A DNA stretch of 49,972 nucleotides, from the NCBI RefSeq assembly GCF_900163655.1, contig NZ_FWFG01000016.1, forward strand, positions 1 through 49,972, given 5' to 3'. The DNA comes from Brachybacterium nesterenkovii. GTDB lineage: Bacteria; Actinomycetota; Actinomycetes; Actinomycetales; Dermabacteraceae. Each line of letters begins with the position of its first letter. Position 1 is the stretch's first letter. The position numbers and the translations under genes were made by a program. Shown here in pieces: positions 34,585 through 43,521 of the stretch. The notes under the pieces were generated by a model. The model had not been told where the DNA came from. It searched no databases and was given only the letters and a program-made list of their open reading frames with translations.

Positions 34585-36389
34585 CGCGCTCCGTCCTGGT
34601 CGTCGGCGCCGGCATCTCCGGGCTGCTCGCCGCGCGCCGCCATGCCCTCGCGGGCGACGCGGTCACGCTGGTCGAGCCCGAGCCCGTCGTGGGCGGGGCC
34701 GTCGCGGCCACGACCTTCATGGCCACGCACGTCGCGAGCAGCGACCGCGCCGCCGCCGAGACCGAGGCCGAGACCAAGACCGAGACCGAGACCGACGGTT
34801 CCACGGCCCTCACCGACCTCGAGATCAACGCCGGTGCGGAGGCCTTCTCGGTCACCTCGGGCGCGGTCGAGGAGCTGCTGGACCAGCTGGGCCTGGCCGA
34901 TGCCGTGGTCTCCCCCGCCGCCGGCCGCGGCAGCCGTCTCGTCTCCGACGCCGGCTCCCTGCCCTCCCCGCGCGGCGGCCTCCTGGGCATCCCCGGGCGT
35001 CCGCTCTCGCGCGAGGTCCGCACCGTGCTCGGCCCCGTCGGGGCCCTCCGCGCCGCCGCGGACCGCCTGCTGCCCGCCTCGGTCGGGCTGCGTCCGGGCG
35101 TGACGATCGGGCAGTACGTCCGCACGCGCATGGGCCGCCGCGTCGTCGAGCGCCTCGTCGCGCCGGTCGTCGGCGGCGTGCACTCCGCCGATCCGGAGAC
35201 CCTCGAGCTCACCGCGATCCAGCCGCGCCTGCCCGCCGCCGTCCGCGAGCACGGCTCCCTGGCCGCCGCGGTCCGGGCCCTGCGCCCGGGCACGGGCACC
35301 CCGACGGGGAACGGCGCCGCGACGGGGCGCGCCGCGACCACGACAGGGCGCGGCGCAAGCGCGACGGGCGGCGCGAAGACCCCGGGCACGGCCGTCCGGT
35401 CGATCCGGCCGACGATGGCCGAGCTGCCCCGCGCCCTCGAGCGCACGCTGCGCGAGCACGGCGCCCGGATCCGCATCGGCGTCGGCGTCGTGTCCGTGAC
35501 GCGCAACGCGCCGGGCGGTGGAGACGGCGACGGCTTCCCCGGCGCCGCGGGCATCCCCGCCGCGGCCGACGGCCCCGCCGCCTGGAGCGTCCGCCTCGAC
35601 GACGACAGCTCCCTGCACGCCGACGTCCTCGTCCTCGCCTGCCCGCCGGACGTCTCGGCCCGTCTCCTCCGCGGATCCGAGCCCGAGCTCGCCGCCGCGA
35701 TCCCCGAGGCCCCGTCCTCCCCCGTCCGCCTCGTCGCCCTGGCCCTCGACGCGCCCGCTCTCGACGACGCCCCCTCCGGGACCGGCGCCCTCGTGGCCCC
35801 CGGCACCGAGGCGGTCCGCGCTAAGGCCCTCACCCACGCGAGCGCCAAGTGGGACCACGTGCGCGAGGCCGCCCGCGGCTGCGGCGAGCACCTGCACGTC
35901 GTGCGCCTGTCCTACGGGCGCCCCGGCGAGGAGCTGCCCGCGGACGACACCGCCCGCGAGCAGACCGGCGGACGCTCGGCCCTCGTGGATCGCGCCCTGG
36001 CCGATGCGTCGTTCATCCTGAGCACGCCGCTGACCCGCGAGCACCTGCGCGGCGCCCGCGCGATCACCTGGGACCGCGCCATGCGCCAGGCCAAGCCCGG
36101 ACACCGCGAGGCCCTCGAGCGCCTGGGCGCCCTGCTGGAGCCCCGCACGGACCTCGAGCTCGTCGGCTCCTGGCGGGACGGCACGGGCCTGGACGCGATC
36201 GCCGCCGCCGAGCGGCGCCGCCTGGCCTCTGACCTGCCCAGCGACACGACCGCGCCCGAGCCCCCATCACCCCCGAGCGCTCCGCCCGAGCCCACATCAC
36301 CCGCGGCAGCACCGCCCGACCCCGCATCACCCCAGTCCGCCTCACCCGAGACATCGCAGTCCACCCCCACGGAAGGATCCGCAGCATGA
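34581..36389 (+). CDS. cgoX: Coproporphyrinogen III oxidase (HemY type)
   Basis: This 602-aa FAD enzyme oxidises coproporphyrinogen III to coproporphyrin III in the coproporphyrin-dependent pathway. The FAD motif VLVVGAGISGLLAARRHALAG is at residues 5-25, VGGVHSADPETLEL lies in the middle, and GSWRDGTGLDAIA near residue 535 forms the C-terminal FAD contact. Family members are about 450-480 aa. The surplus here consists of three low-complexity stretches: an acidic Glu/Thr run (residues about 60-72), a Gly/Ala/Thr run (about 236-272), and a Pro/Ser tail of about 50 residues. The ATG at 34581 overlaps the hemE stop and the gene overlaps chdC. Confidence 0.92.
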   Translation: MTRSVLVVGAGISGLLAARRHALAGDAVTLVEPEPVVGGAVAATTFMATHVASSDRAAAETEAETKTETETDGSTALTDLEINAGAEAFSVTSGAVEELLDQLGLADAVVSPAAGRGSRLVSDAGSLPSPRGGLLGIPGRPLSREVRTVLGPVGALRAAADRLLPASVGLRPGVTIGQYVRTRMGRRVVERLVAPVVGGVHSADPETLELTAIQPRLPAAVREHGSLAAAVRALRPGTGTPTGNGAATGRAATTTGRGASATGGAKTPGTAVRSIRPTMAELPRALERTLREHGARIRIGVGVVSVTRNAPGGGDGDGFPGAAGIPAAADGPAAWSVRLDDDSSLHADVLVLACPPDVSARLLRGSEPELAAAIPEAPSSPVRLVALALDAPALDDAPSGTGALVAPGTEAVRAKALTHASAKWDHVREAARGCGEHLHVVRLSYGRPGEELPADDTAREQTGGRSALVDRALADASFILSTPLTREHLRGARAITWDRAMRQAKPGHREALERLGALLEPRTDLELVGSWRDGTGLDAIAAAERRRLASDLPSDTTAPEPPSPPSAPPEPTSPAAAPPDPASPQSASPETSQSTPTEGSAA

Positions 36390-37129
36390 CCGAGCAGACC
36401 GCCCCCCAGGCCCACCAAGGCGCCCCCGCCGAGACCGCGGCCGATGCCGCGCAGGGCACCGAGCTGATCCGCTACACCTCGTACACCGTCTTCACCCGCA
36501 TCGGCGCCCCCGGCGTGACCGAGCGCGACGCGCTGGCCGCGGAGATCACCCGCGCCGTCGAGGCCATCGAGGCGCTCGGCGTGACCGTGCGCGGCCTCTA
36601 CGACGCCTCCGGCTTCCGCCCCGAGGACGACGTCATGCTGTGGCTGATCGCCGAGAAGCCCGAGGACCTCCAGCACGCGCTGCGGATCTTCGAGCGCTCG
36701 CAGGCGGCCGACGGGCTGGTCCGCGCGTGGAGCGCCGTCGGCGTGCACCGCGACGCCGAGTTCACCCGCTCCCATGCCCCCGCGTTCATGTCCCCCTCGC
36801 GCACCCCGCACGAGTGGGTCACCGTCTACCCCTTCACCCGCTCCTACGACTGGTACCTGCTGCCCGAGGACGAGCGCCGCGAGATGCTCATCGAGCACGG
36901 CAAGCTGGGCCGCGACTACCCGCAGGTGCACGCGAACACCGTCGCCGCGTTCGCCCTGGGCGACTGGGAGTGGCTGCTGTCCTTCGAGGCCGCGGACCTC
37001 CACGACCTCGTCGACATGATGCGCCACCTGCGCTACTCCAAGGCGCGCCTGCACGTGCGCGACGAGCTCCCCTTCCACGTGGGCCGCCGCCTGGCCGAGG
37101 CCGGCGACGTCGCCGACATCCTGCTCTGA
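36386..37129 (+). CDS. chdC: Coproheme decarboxylase
   Basis: This 247-aa chlorite-dismutase-family protein (formerly HemQ) turns coproheme into heme b with peroxide as oxidant. The region EWVTVYPFTRSYDWYLLPED holds the catalytic Tyr of the family, and the downstream YPQVHANTVAAFALGDWEW carries the proximal-His region. LRYSKARLHVRDELPFHVGR is the usual C-terminal motif. The first 25 residues are an unconserved extension. The ATG overlaps the cgoX stop (ATGA). This gene, together with a HemY-type oxidase and the absence of HemF/HemN here, identifies the coproporphyrin branch. Confidence 0.95.
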   Translation: MTEQTAPQAHQGAPAETAADAAQGTELIRYTSYTVFTRIGAPGVTERDALAAEITRAVEAIEALGVTVRGLYDASGFRPEDDVMLWLIAEKPEDLQHALRIFERSQAADGLVRAWSAVGVHRDAEFTRSHAPAFMSPSRTPHEWVTVYPFTRSYDWYLLPEDERREMLIEHGKLGRDYPQVHANTVAAFALGDWEWLLSFEAADLHDLVDMMRHLRYSKARLHVRDELPFHVGRRLAEAGDVADILL

Positions 37130-37145
37130 TATCGAGGACCGCATC

Positions 37146-38432
37146 ATGGCCACCGCCCTTCCCGAGCGCCCCGCCCCGGAGGCGCTCATCGCCCCCCTCG
37201 TGCCCGGCACCGAGGACGACACCCACCGCCGCCGCGCCCTGCCCCGCGAGATCGACGCGATCGTCTTCGCCTCCTTCGGCGGCCCCGAGGGCCAGGACGA
37301 CGTCCTGCCGTTCCTGCGCAACGTGACCCGCGGCCGCGGGATCCCCGACGAGCGCCTCGAGGAGGTCGCCGGGCACTACCGCGCCCTCGGCGGGAAGTCC
37401 CCGATCAACGATCAGAACCGGGCGATGATCGCCGCGCTCGAGACCGCCCTGACCGCGCGCGGCATCGACCTGCCCGTGTACTGGGGCAACCGCAACTGGG
37501 AGCCGTACATCGAGGACACCATCCGGGCCGTTCACCGCGACGGGCACCGCCATGCGCTGGGGATCGTCACCAGCGCGTACTCGTCGTACTCCTCGTGCCG
37601 CCAGTACCGCGAGGACTTCGGCAAGGCGCTCGTCTCCGCCGGCCTGCTGGGCAAACTGACCGTCGACAAGATCCGCGTCTATTTCGACCACCCGGGCTTC
37701 CTCGATCCCGTCGTCGACTCGGTCCGCTCCTGCCTCGCGGAGCTCGCCGCCGAGGGGCACGACTCTGCGCGCACGCGCGTGCTGTTCTCGACCCACTCGA
37801 TCCCGACCGCGATGTCGCTGGCCTCGGGGCCGGAGGAGACGCGCGGCAGCGAGGGCGAGGGCGGCTGGTACGTGGCCCAGCACCTCGCGGCCTGCCGCTA
37901 CGTCATGGAGCAGCTGGGCGCACCCGCCGACGGGAATGCTCCGGGTGCGCTGCCCGCGTGGGAGCTCGTCTACCAGTCCCGCTCGGGCGCCCCGCACATC
38001 CCGTGGCTCGAGCCCGACGTCAACGACGTGATCGAGCGCGTGAAGACCGACGATCAGGCCGATGCCGTGGTCGTGGTGCCGATCGGCTTCGTCACCGACC
38101 ACGTCGAGGTGGTGTGGGACCTGGACACCGAGGCCAAGGAGACCGCCGCGGAGCAGGGCCTCGCCTTCCGCCGCGCCGCGACCTCAGGGGCGGACCCCCG
38201 CTTCATCGAGGCCCTGGTGGACCTCATCGAGGAGCGCCTGCGCGAGGGGGTCGAGGTCCGCGAGGTCACCGACTTCGGCGGCACCCCGGACGTCTGCGGC
38301 GCCTCGTGCTGCCTGAACGGCTCGCCCCGCGCGAGGATCGCGCCGACCACCTCGGCGATCGACTCGGGCGAGGACCTCGTCGCGGCCGAGGCATCCGCGC
38401 AGCGGTCCTCGGATCAGAAGGAGCCTGCGTGA
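37146..38432 (+). CDS. cpfC: Coproporphyrin ferrochelatase
   Basis: This 428-aa enzyme inserts Fe2+ into coproporphyrin III. Motifs include FASFGGPEGQDDVLPFLRNV, VYWGNRNWEPYIED, TSAYSSYSSCRQYRED, FSTHSIP (metal-ligand His) and VVPIGFVTDHVEVVWDLD (catalytic Glu). Cys151 and a C-terminal group Cys384, Cys388 and Cys389 (DVCGASCCLNG) are placed where actinobacterial ferrochelatases bind a [2Fe-2S] cluster. It starts 16 nt after chdC. Its stop overlaps the GTG of hemC. Confidence 0.94.
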   Translation: MATALPERPAPEALIAPLVPGTEDDTHRRRALPREIDAIVFASFGGPEGQDDVLPFLRNVTRGRGIPDERLEEVAGHYRALGGKSPINDQNRAMIAALETALTARGIDLPVYWGNRNWEPYIEDTIRAVHRDGHRHALGIVTSAYSSYSSCRQYREDFGKALVSAGLLGKLTVDKIRVYFDHPGFLDPVVDSVRSCLAELAAEGHDSARTRVLFSTHSIPTAMSLASGPEETRGSEGEGGWYVAQHLAACRYVMEQLGAPADGNAPGALPAWELVYQSRSGAPHIPWLEPDVNDVIERVKTDDQADAVVVVPIGFVTDHVEVVWDLDTEAKETAAEQGLAFRRAATSGADPRFIEALVDLIEERLREGVEVREVTDFGGTPDVCGASCCLNGSPRARIAPTTSAIDSGEDLVAAEASAQRSSDQKEPA

Positions 38433-39535
38433 CGGCCCTGCGGGTGGGCACCCGCGCCTCTGCGCTCGCGCTCGCGCAGTCCGGGCAGATCGCCCGGGCC
38501 GTCGCGGCGCACCTGCCGGGGGCGGACATGGAGCTCGTGCACGTGGCCACCCACGGGGACGTCGACCGTGAGAGCCCGCTGGCGCAGATCGGCGGCACGG
38601 GCGTCTTCGTCACGGCCGTGCGGCGGGCGCTGCTGAACGGGGAGGTCGACGCGATCGTCCACTCCGCCAAGGACCTGCCGACGGCCCCGGCCGATGGCCT
38701 CGCGATCGCGTGCATCCCCGCGCGTGAGGACGTCCGCGACGCCCTGTGCGCCCGCGACGGTCTGACGCTGGCCGCGCTGCCGGAGGGCGCGAGCGTGGGC
38801 ACGGGCTCACCGCGCCGTGCGGCCCAGCTGCTGCGCCGCCGCCCCGACCTGCGCATCGTGGCGATCCGCGGGAACGTGGACACCCGCCTGGCCCGCGCGC
38901 AGGGGCCCGATGCGGATCTCGACGCCGTGGTGCTCGCGGCCTCGGGGCTGCGGCGCCTGGGCAAGGAGGGCGTGATCACCGAGCTGCTGGATCCTGATGT
39001 CATGCTGCCTGCGCCCGCGCAGGGGGCCCTCGCGGTCGAGATCCGCACCGGGGACCTCGACGGCGAGCTGGGCGCGGCCATGCGCGCGGAGGACGACCCG
39101 TCCACCCGCGCCGCGGTCATCGCCGAGCGCACGCTGCTGCGCACCCTGGAGGCGGGCTGCTCCGCCCCGGTCGGTGCGCTCGGCACCCTGGAGGCGGGCA
39201 CGCTGCGCCTGCGGGCCCTCGCGGTCTCCCCCGACGGGACGCGCGTGATCGACGGGGACATGACCTCGGCGCTGGATGCCGAGGCGCTGGGGATGACGGT
39301 GCATGACGAGTCGACCGCGGGGATGTCGGAGGGACGTGAGACCCTCGAGGAGATCGCCGCCGCCCTGGGCGAGCGCCTGGCCGCGGACCTCCTGTCCCGT
39401 GGCGCGGGCGATCTGCTGAGCGCGGCGGCCGTCGAGGTCCGCACCGGTTCCGCGTCCCCGTCCGCGGCATCCCCGGCCGCGGCGGCGTCGGCCGTTCCCG
39501 TCGCTCCCCGTTCCGAGCCCGCCCAGGAGTCCTGA
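38429..39535 (+). CDS. hemC: Hydroxymethylbilane synthase (porphobilinogen deaminase)
   Basis: This 368-aa enzyme polymerises four porphobilinogens into hydroxymethylbilane. It opens with LRVGTRASALALAQSGQIA and contains HSAKDLPT, GTGSPRRAAQLLRRRPDL, IRGNVDTRL and PAPAQGALAVE. The cofactor-binding Cys244 is in LEAGCSAPVGA. A low-complexity Ala/Ser/Pro tail of about 35 residues is extra. The GTG at 38429 is chosen because AGAAGGAG precedes it and it overlaps the cpfC stop (GTGA). It overlaps hemD by one base. Confidence 0.95.
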   Translation: MTALRVGTRASALALAQSGQIARAVAAHLPGADMELVHVATHGDVDRESPLAQIGGTGVFVTAVRRALLNGEVDAIVHSAKDLPTAPADGLAIACIPAREDVRDALCARDGLTLAALPEGASVGTGSPRRAAQLLRRRPDLRIVAIRGNVDTRLARAQGPDADLDAVVLAASGLRRLGKEGVITELLDPDVMLPAPAQGALAVEIRTGDLDGELGAAMRAEDDPSTRAAVIAERTLLRTLEAGCSAPVGALGTLEAGTLRLRALAVSPDGTRVIDGDMTSALDAEALGMTVHDESTAGMSEGRETLEEIAAALGERLAADLLSRGAGDLLSAAAVEVRTGSASPSAASPAAAASAVPVAPRSEPAQES

Positions 39536-40386
39536 TGACCGCATCGCCCGCGCCCCGCAGCACCGGCCCATCCGCCGATGGCGCGGCCGACGGCGGCCCC
39601 GCAGACGCAACAGCTCCGCGCGTCCTGCTGCCGCGCCCCGCGGGCGCCGGGGCGGACCTGATGGAGCGCCTGCGCGAACTCGGGTGCGCGCCCGAGCACC
39701 ACCCCTTCATCGAGCTCGTCCCGGAGACCGACACGGATATGCGCGAGGCCGTCGAGGATCTCGCCTCCGGTGCATTCTCCTGGCTGGTCATCACCTCCTG
39801 CGCGGTGTTCGATGCGCTCGACGCTTTCGACGGCTCGGACTCCGCCGTCGCGCGCGGCGTCTCCTGGTCGGTGCCGGAGGGCACGCGCGTGGCGGTGGTC
39901 GGCGAGGGCTCGGCGGCGTGCGCGCGCGAGCGGGGTATCGAGCCCGACCTGGTCGCCCACGGCTCGGGGAAGGCCCTCGTCGCCCGGATGCCCGCCCCCG
40001 CCGCGGGCGATGCGCGCCCGGTGCTGTTCCCGGCGTCGTCGGCCGCCGCCGCGACCGTGCCCGAGGGCCTGCGCTCGCTCGGGTACGCGGTGCGCCAGGA
40101 GATCGCCTACCGGCCGAGATCCACGAGCATCGACCCGGCCGTCGTGCAGGACCTCGCGACCGCTCACTACGCCGCGATCGTGCTGACCAGCTCGATGATC
40201 GCGCGCCTGGCCGCGGCCCTGCCCATCCACCTGTCCACGCAGGTCGTCACGATCGGCGCGCCCACCACGGCCGCCGCCCGCGAGGCGGGCCTGCGCGTGG
40301 ACGTCGAGGCCGAGGCCCCGACGCCCGACGCCCTGGCGCGCGCCGTCGCGACCGCCCTGCACCCCACGGAGGACCACCCCGCATGA
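39535..40386 (+). CDS. hemD: Uroporphyrinogen-III synthase
   Basis: This 283-aa enzyme closes hydroxymethylbilane into uroporphyrinogen III. The family is poorly conserved, but RVLLPRPAGAGADLMERLRE, FSWLVITSCAVFDAL, VAVVGEGSAACARERG, VLFPASSAAA and AAIVLTSSMIARLAAAL are recognisable. The position between hemC and hemB settles the call. The first 28 residues are disordered. Its ATG shares one base with the hemC stop, and its stop overlaps the hemB ATG. Confidence 0.92.
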   Translation: MTASPAPRSTGPSADGAADGGPADATAPRVLLPRPAGAGADLMERLRELGCAPEHHPFIELVPETDTDMREAVEDLASGAFSWLVITSCAVFDALDAFDGSDSAVARGVSWSVPEGTRVAVVGEGSAACARERGIEPDLVAHGSGKALVARMPAPAAGDARPVLFPASSAAAATVPEGLRSLGYAVRQEIAYRPRSTSIDPAVVQDLATAHYAAIVLTSSMIARLAAALPIHLSTQVVTIGAPTTAAAREAGLRVDVEAEAPTPDALARAVATALHPTEDHPA

Positions 40387-41462
40387 GCCCCGATCCCACT
40401 CCCCCGACGTCGGCCCCGACCGGTGCGACCTCGACCGCACTGGGCGCGAATCCCCTGCTGAGCCCGATCGACCGGCCGCGCCGCCTGCGCGCCACGGGCG
40501 CGGTCCGGGCGCTCGTCCGCGAGCACACCCTGCGCTCGCGGGACCTGATCCTGCCGATGTTCGTGCGCGAGGGCATCGAGACGGCGCAGCCCATCGCGTC
40601 GATGCCCGGCGTGCTCCAGCACACCGAGGACTCCCTGGTCGCGGCGGCCCGCGAGGCCGTCGAACGCGGGGTGGGCGGCCTCATGCTGTTCGGCGTGCCC
40701 GAGGCCAAGGACGCGGTCGGCTCCGGCGCGACCGACCCTGCCGGGGTGCTGAACCGGGGCCTGGCGCGCCTGCGTGAGGAGCTGGGCGATGCCACCGTGA
40801 TCATGGCCGACACCTGCCTGGACGAGTTCACCGACCACGGCCACTGCGGCGTACTCGATGCGCGCGGGGCCGTCGACAACGACGCCACGCTCGAGCGCTA
40901 CCGCGAGATGGCGCTCGCGCAGGCCCGCGCGGGCGCGCACATGCTGGGTCCGTCGGGGATGATGGACGGCCAGATCGCCGCGATTCGCGACGCCCTGGAT
41001 GCCGAGGGCTTCACCGACGTGTCCCTGTTCGCGTACACCGCCAAGTACGCCTCGGCATTCTTCGGCCCGTTCCGCGACGCCGTCGGCTCCTCCCTGCAGG
41101 GGGATCGCCGCACGTACCAGCAGGATCCGGCCAACGGCCGCGAGGCGCTGCGGGAGCTCGAGCTGGACGTGGCCGAGGGTGCGGACCTGGTGATGGTCAA
41201 GCCCGGCCTGCCCTATCTCGACGTGCTGCGGGACGTGGCCCAGGCCTCGCCCGTGCCGGTGGGCGCCTACCAGGTGTCCGGCGAGTACGCGATGATCGAG
41301 GCGGCCGCCGCGAACGGCTGGGTGGATCGCGAGCGCACCGTGCTGGAGTCCCTGCTGGCCTTCCGCCGCGCGGGCGCGACCTGCGTGCTTACCTACCATG
41401 CGAGCGAGGCCGCCGGGTGGCTGCAGGGCGGCCTGCCCGAGCACCTGGCCGAGTTCGCCTGA
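40383..41462 (+). CDS. hemB: Delta-aminolevulinic acid dehydratase (porphobilinogen synthase)
   Basis: This 359-aa enzyme condenses two 5-aminolevulinates into porphobilinogen. Recognisable parts are [48 protein letters not shown], the Schiff-base lysines in [18 protein letters not shown] and [12 protein letters not shown], and [12 protein letters not shown]. The metal site has Cys145 and Cys155 but Asp147 where zinc-type enzymes have a third Cys, an intermediate site between zinc and magnesium types. The first 30 residues are an extension. It is coupled to hemD by ATGA and followed after 26 nt by hemL. Confidence 0.95.
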   Translation: MSPDPTPPTSAPTGATSTALGANPLLSPIDRPRRLRATGAVRALVREHTLRSRDLILPMFVREGIETAQPIASMPGVLQHTEDSLVAAAREAVERGVGGLMLFGVPEAKDAVGSGATDPAGVLNRGLARLREELGDATVIMADTCLDEFTDHGHCGVLDARGAVDNDATLERYREMALAQARAGAHMLGPSGMMDGQIAAIRDALDAEGFTDVSLFAYTAKYASAFFGPFRDAVGSSLQGDRRTYQQDPANGREALRELELDVAEGADLVMVKPGLPYLDVLRDVAQASPVPVGAYQVSGEYAMIEAAAANGWVDRERTVLESLLAFRRAGATCVLTYHASEAAGWLQGGLPEHLAEFA

Positions 41463-41488
41463 CCGCTCTCCGTCCTGAGGAGGACCCC

Positions 41489-42859
41489 ATGACCGAGACC
41501 CCCGCCGCCCGCGGCGCCCTGTCCGAGGAGCTGTTCACGCGCGCCCGTCGCGTGATCCCCTCGGGCGTGAACTCCCCCGTCCGCGCCTTCGGCTCCGTGG
41601 GCGGCACCCCGCCGTTCATCGCCGAGGCCGCCGGCGCGTACCTGCGCGACGTCGACGGCCGTGAGTACGTGGACCTCGTGGGCTCGTGGGGCCCGATGAT
41701 CCTGGGCCACGCGAACCCGCGCATCGTCGAGGCGGTCCGCGAGGCCGCCGGGCGCGGCCTGTCCTTCGGCGCGCCGCAGGCGGGCGAGGTGTCGCTCGCG
41801 GAGGAGATCATCTCCCGCATCCGGCCCGTGGAGTCCGTGCGCCTGGTCAACTCCGGCACGGAGGCGACGATGACGGCGCTGCGCCTGGCGCGCGCCGCCA
41901 CCGGCCGCGACGTGATCGTGAAGTTCGCCGGCTGCTACCACGGCCATGCGGATGCCCTGCTGGCCGAGGCCGGCAGCGGGGTCGCGACCTTCGGCATGCC
42001 CGGCTCCGCGGGCGTGACCGCGGCCAGCGCGAAGGACACCCTGGTGCTCCCCTACGGCGATGCCGAGGCTGTGCGGGCCCTGTTCGCCGAGCGCGGCAGC
42101 GAGATCGCGGCGATCATCACCGAGGCGGCGCCCGCGAACATGGGCGTCATCGCCCCGCCGACGGTCGATGCCGGGGACGGCTCGGGCGCACGCATCGGTT
42201 TCAACCGCTTCCTGGCCGAGACCGCGCACGCCCACGGCGCGCTGCTGATCTCCGATGAGGTCCTCACCGGTTTCCGGGCCGCCCGCGAGGGCTACTACGG
42301 CGTCGACGGTCCGGCGCCGGGCACGGCGGACGGCGACGCCTGGGCGCCGGATCTCATGACCTTCGGCAAGGTGATCGGCGGCGGCCTGCCCGTGGGCGCC
42401 TTCGGCGGGCGCGAGGACGTGATGGCGCTGCTGGCACCGGCCGGCCCCGTCTACCAGGCCGGGACGCTGTCGGGGAACCCGCTGGCCACGGCCGCGGGCC
42501 TGGCCACCCTCGAGGGGCTGGACGATGCGGCGTACGCGGCGATCGCCAAGACCTCGGAGCTGCTGCAGGGCCTGGTGGGCGATGCCCTCGCCGAGGCGGG
42601 CGTGCCGCATGTGGTCCAGCGGGCCGGGACGCTGTTCTCGGTGTTCTTCCGCGAGGCCCCGGTGCGCGGCTACGCCGACGCGAAGGCCCAGGACACCGCG
42701 GCCTTCGGGCGCTTCTTCCACTCGCTGCTGGACTCGGGCATCTACCTGCCGCCGTCGGCCTTCGAGGCATGGTTCCTCTCCACCGCGCACGACTCCGAGG
42801 CCATCGACCGCATCGCCGAGGCGCTGCCCGCCGCGGCCCGCGCGGCGGCGGAAGGCTGA
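41489..42859 (+). CDS. hemL: Glutamate-1-semialdehyde 2,1-aminomutase
   Basis: This 456-aa PLP enzyme makes 5-aminolevulinate from glutamate-1-semialdehyde, the step after HemA. Motifs are [66 protein letters not shown] and the PLP-binding Lys294 in [18 protein letters not shown]. The length is normal. AGGAGG stands 5 nt before the ATG. It is the last gene of the heme operon and is followed by a long imperfect inverted repeat. Confidence 0.96.
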   Translation: MTETPAARGALSEELFTRARRVIPSGVNSPVRAFGSVGGTPPFIAEAAGAYLRDVDGREYVDLVGSWGPMILGHANPRIVEAVREAAGRGLSFGAPQAGEVSLAEEIISRIRPVESVRLVNSGTEATMTALRLARAATGRDVIVKFAGCYHGHADALLAEAGSGVATFGMPGSAGVTAASAKDTLVLPYGDAEAVRALFAERGSEIAAIITEAAPANMGVIAPPTVDAGDGSGARIGFNRFLAETAHAHGALLISDEVLTGFRAAREGYYGVDGPAPGTADGDAWAPDLMTFGKVIGGGLPVGAFGGREDVMALLAPAGPVYQAGTLSGNPLATAAGLATLEGLDDAAYAAIAKTSELLQGLVGDALAEAGVPHVVQRAGTLFSVFFREAPVRGYADAKAQDTAAFGRFFHSLLDSGIYLPPSAFEAWFLSTAHDSEAIDRIAEALPAAARAAAEG

Positions 42860-42870
42860 GGCGGCTTCCC

Positions 42871-42945
42871 GTCCAGAGATTGCAGTGAGAGAGCAGACGC
42901 CTCGGATATGACGGGGCGCGTGCCGTCTCGCTGCAGACTCTGGAC
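42871..42945. repeat. Imperfect inverted repeat downstream of hemL
   Basis: The left arm GTCCAGAGATTGCAGTGAGA (42871-42890) pairs with 42926-42945 at 17 of 20 positions across a 35-nt loop. It begins 12 bp after the hemL stop and ends just before the promoter of the next gene. It may be the operon terminator or a regulatory site. The loop is long for a simple terminator. Confidence 0.6.
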
Positions 42946-42978
42946 GCCGCCCCGGCCAGAACCGCCGCGCACGCGACG

Positions 42979-42984
42979 TACCCT
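42979..42984 (+). promoter_or_regulatory. Leaderless -10 box of the gene at 42994
   Basis: TACCCT with 9 nt to the ATG at 42994, the same hexamer and spacing as before the acyltransferase gene. Confidence 0.5.
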
Positions 42985-42993
42985 GTCCCCACG

Positions 42994-43521
42994 ATGGAGA
43001 TCAACCCGTACGTCGAGCGCCTGCGCATCCTGGAGCAGGTGGACTCCGTCCAGATGCAGCGCGAGGCCTCGCCCGACGGCGAGCGCGAGGGCTGCCCGGG
43101 ATGCCCCTACTTCTGGACCTGCCCCGTCCCCCATCGCACGGAGGACGTCCCGGCACCGCAGGAGATCGAGTACGCGGACGTCGCCGATCAGCTGCCCGCC
43201 CGCAGCGAGTACCGCCCGCGGGACGAGAGCGACATCGGCTTCATCGATGAGTGGATCGAGGACGACGAGCCCGCGGATGAGGGCTTCGCTGATGCCGCTG
43301 ACGATGACCTCGACGCCGTTGACCCCGACGGCGCGGACGACCCGGACGTCGGAATGAAGGAGCCCGCCGTCGAGGAGCCCCAGCTCCCCGTCGACGGGTC
43401 CCGAGCCAGCGATCCTCGCCCGCGCGACTCCGAGGTGAGCGGGCCAGGCCTAAGCGAGCCAGGTCTCAGCGGGCCCCGGCCGCGGCGGGGGCTGCGGGCG
43501 CTGCTGCGTCGAGGGCGCTGA
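42994..43521 (+). CDS. Small acidic protein with a Cys-rich motif, unknown function
   Basis: This 175-aa protein starts [20 protein letters not shown] and has a compact motif [14 protein letters not shown] (residues 34-47) suitable for zinc or iron-sulfur binding. It then has a strongly acidic middle (about residues 75-125, mostly Asp, Glu and Ala) and a basic Arg-rich end with short repeats ([13 protein letters not shown]). No membrane segment. I do not recognise a family. The leaderless promoter supports the start. The last 56 bases overlap the converging pntB gene. Confidence 0.68.
   Translation: MEINPYVERLRILEQVDSVQMQREASPDGEREGCPGCPYFWTCPVPHRTEDVPAPQEIEYADVADQLPARSEYRPRDESDIGFIDEWIEDDEPADEGFADAADDDLDAVDPDGADDPDVGMKEPAVEEPQLPVDGSRASDPRPRDSEVSGPGLSEPGLSGPRPRRGLRALLRRGR

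Noticed and set aside
42871-42945. Possible miniature transposon ends
   Set aside because: The element is only 75 bp, has no target-site duplication I can see, and no second copy is in the window.
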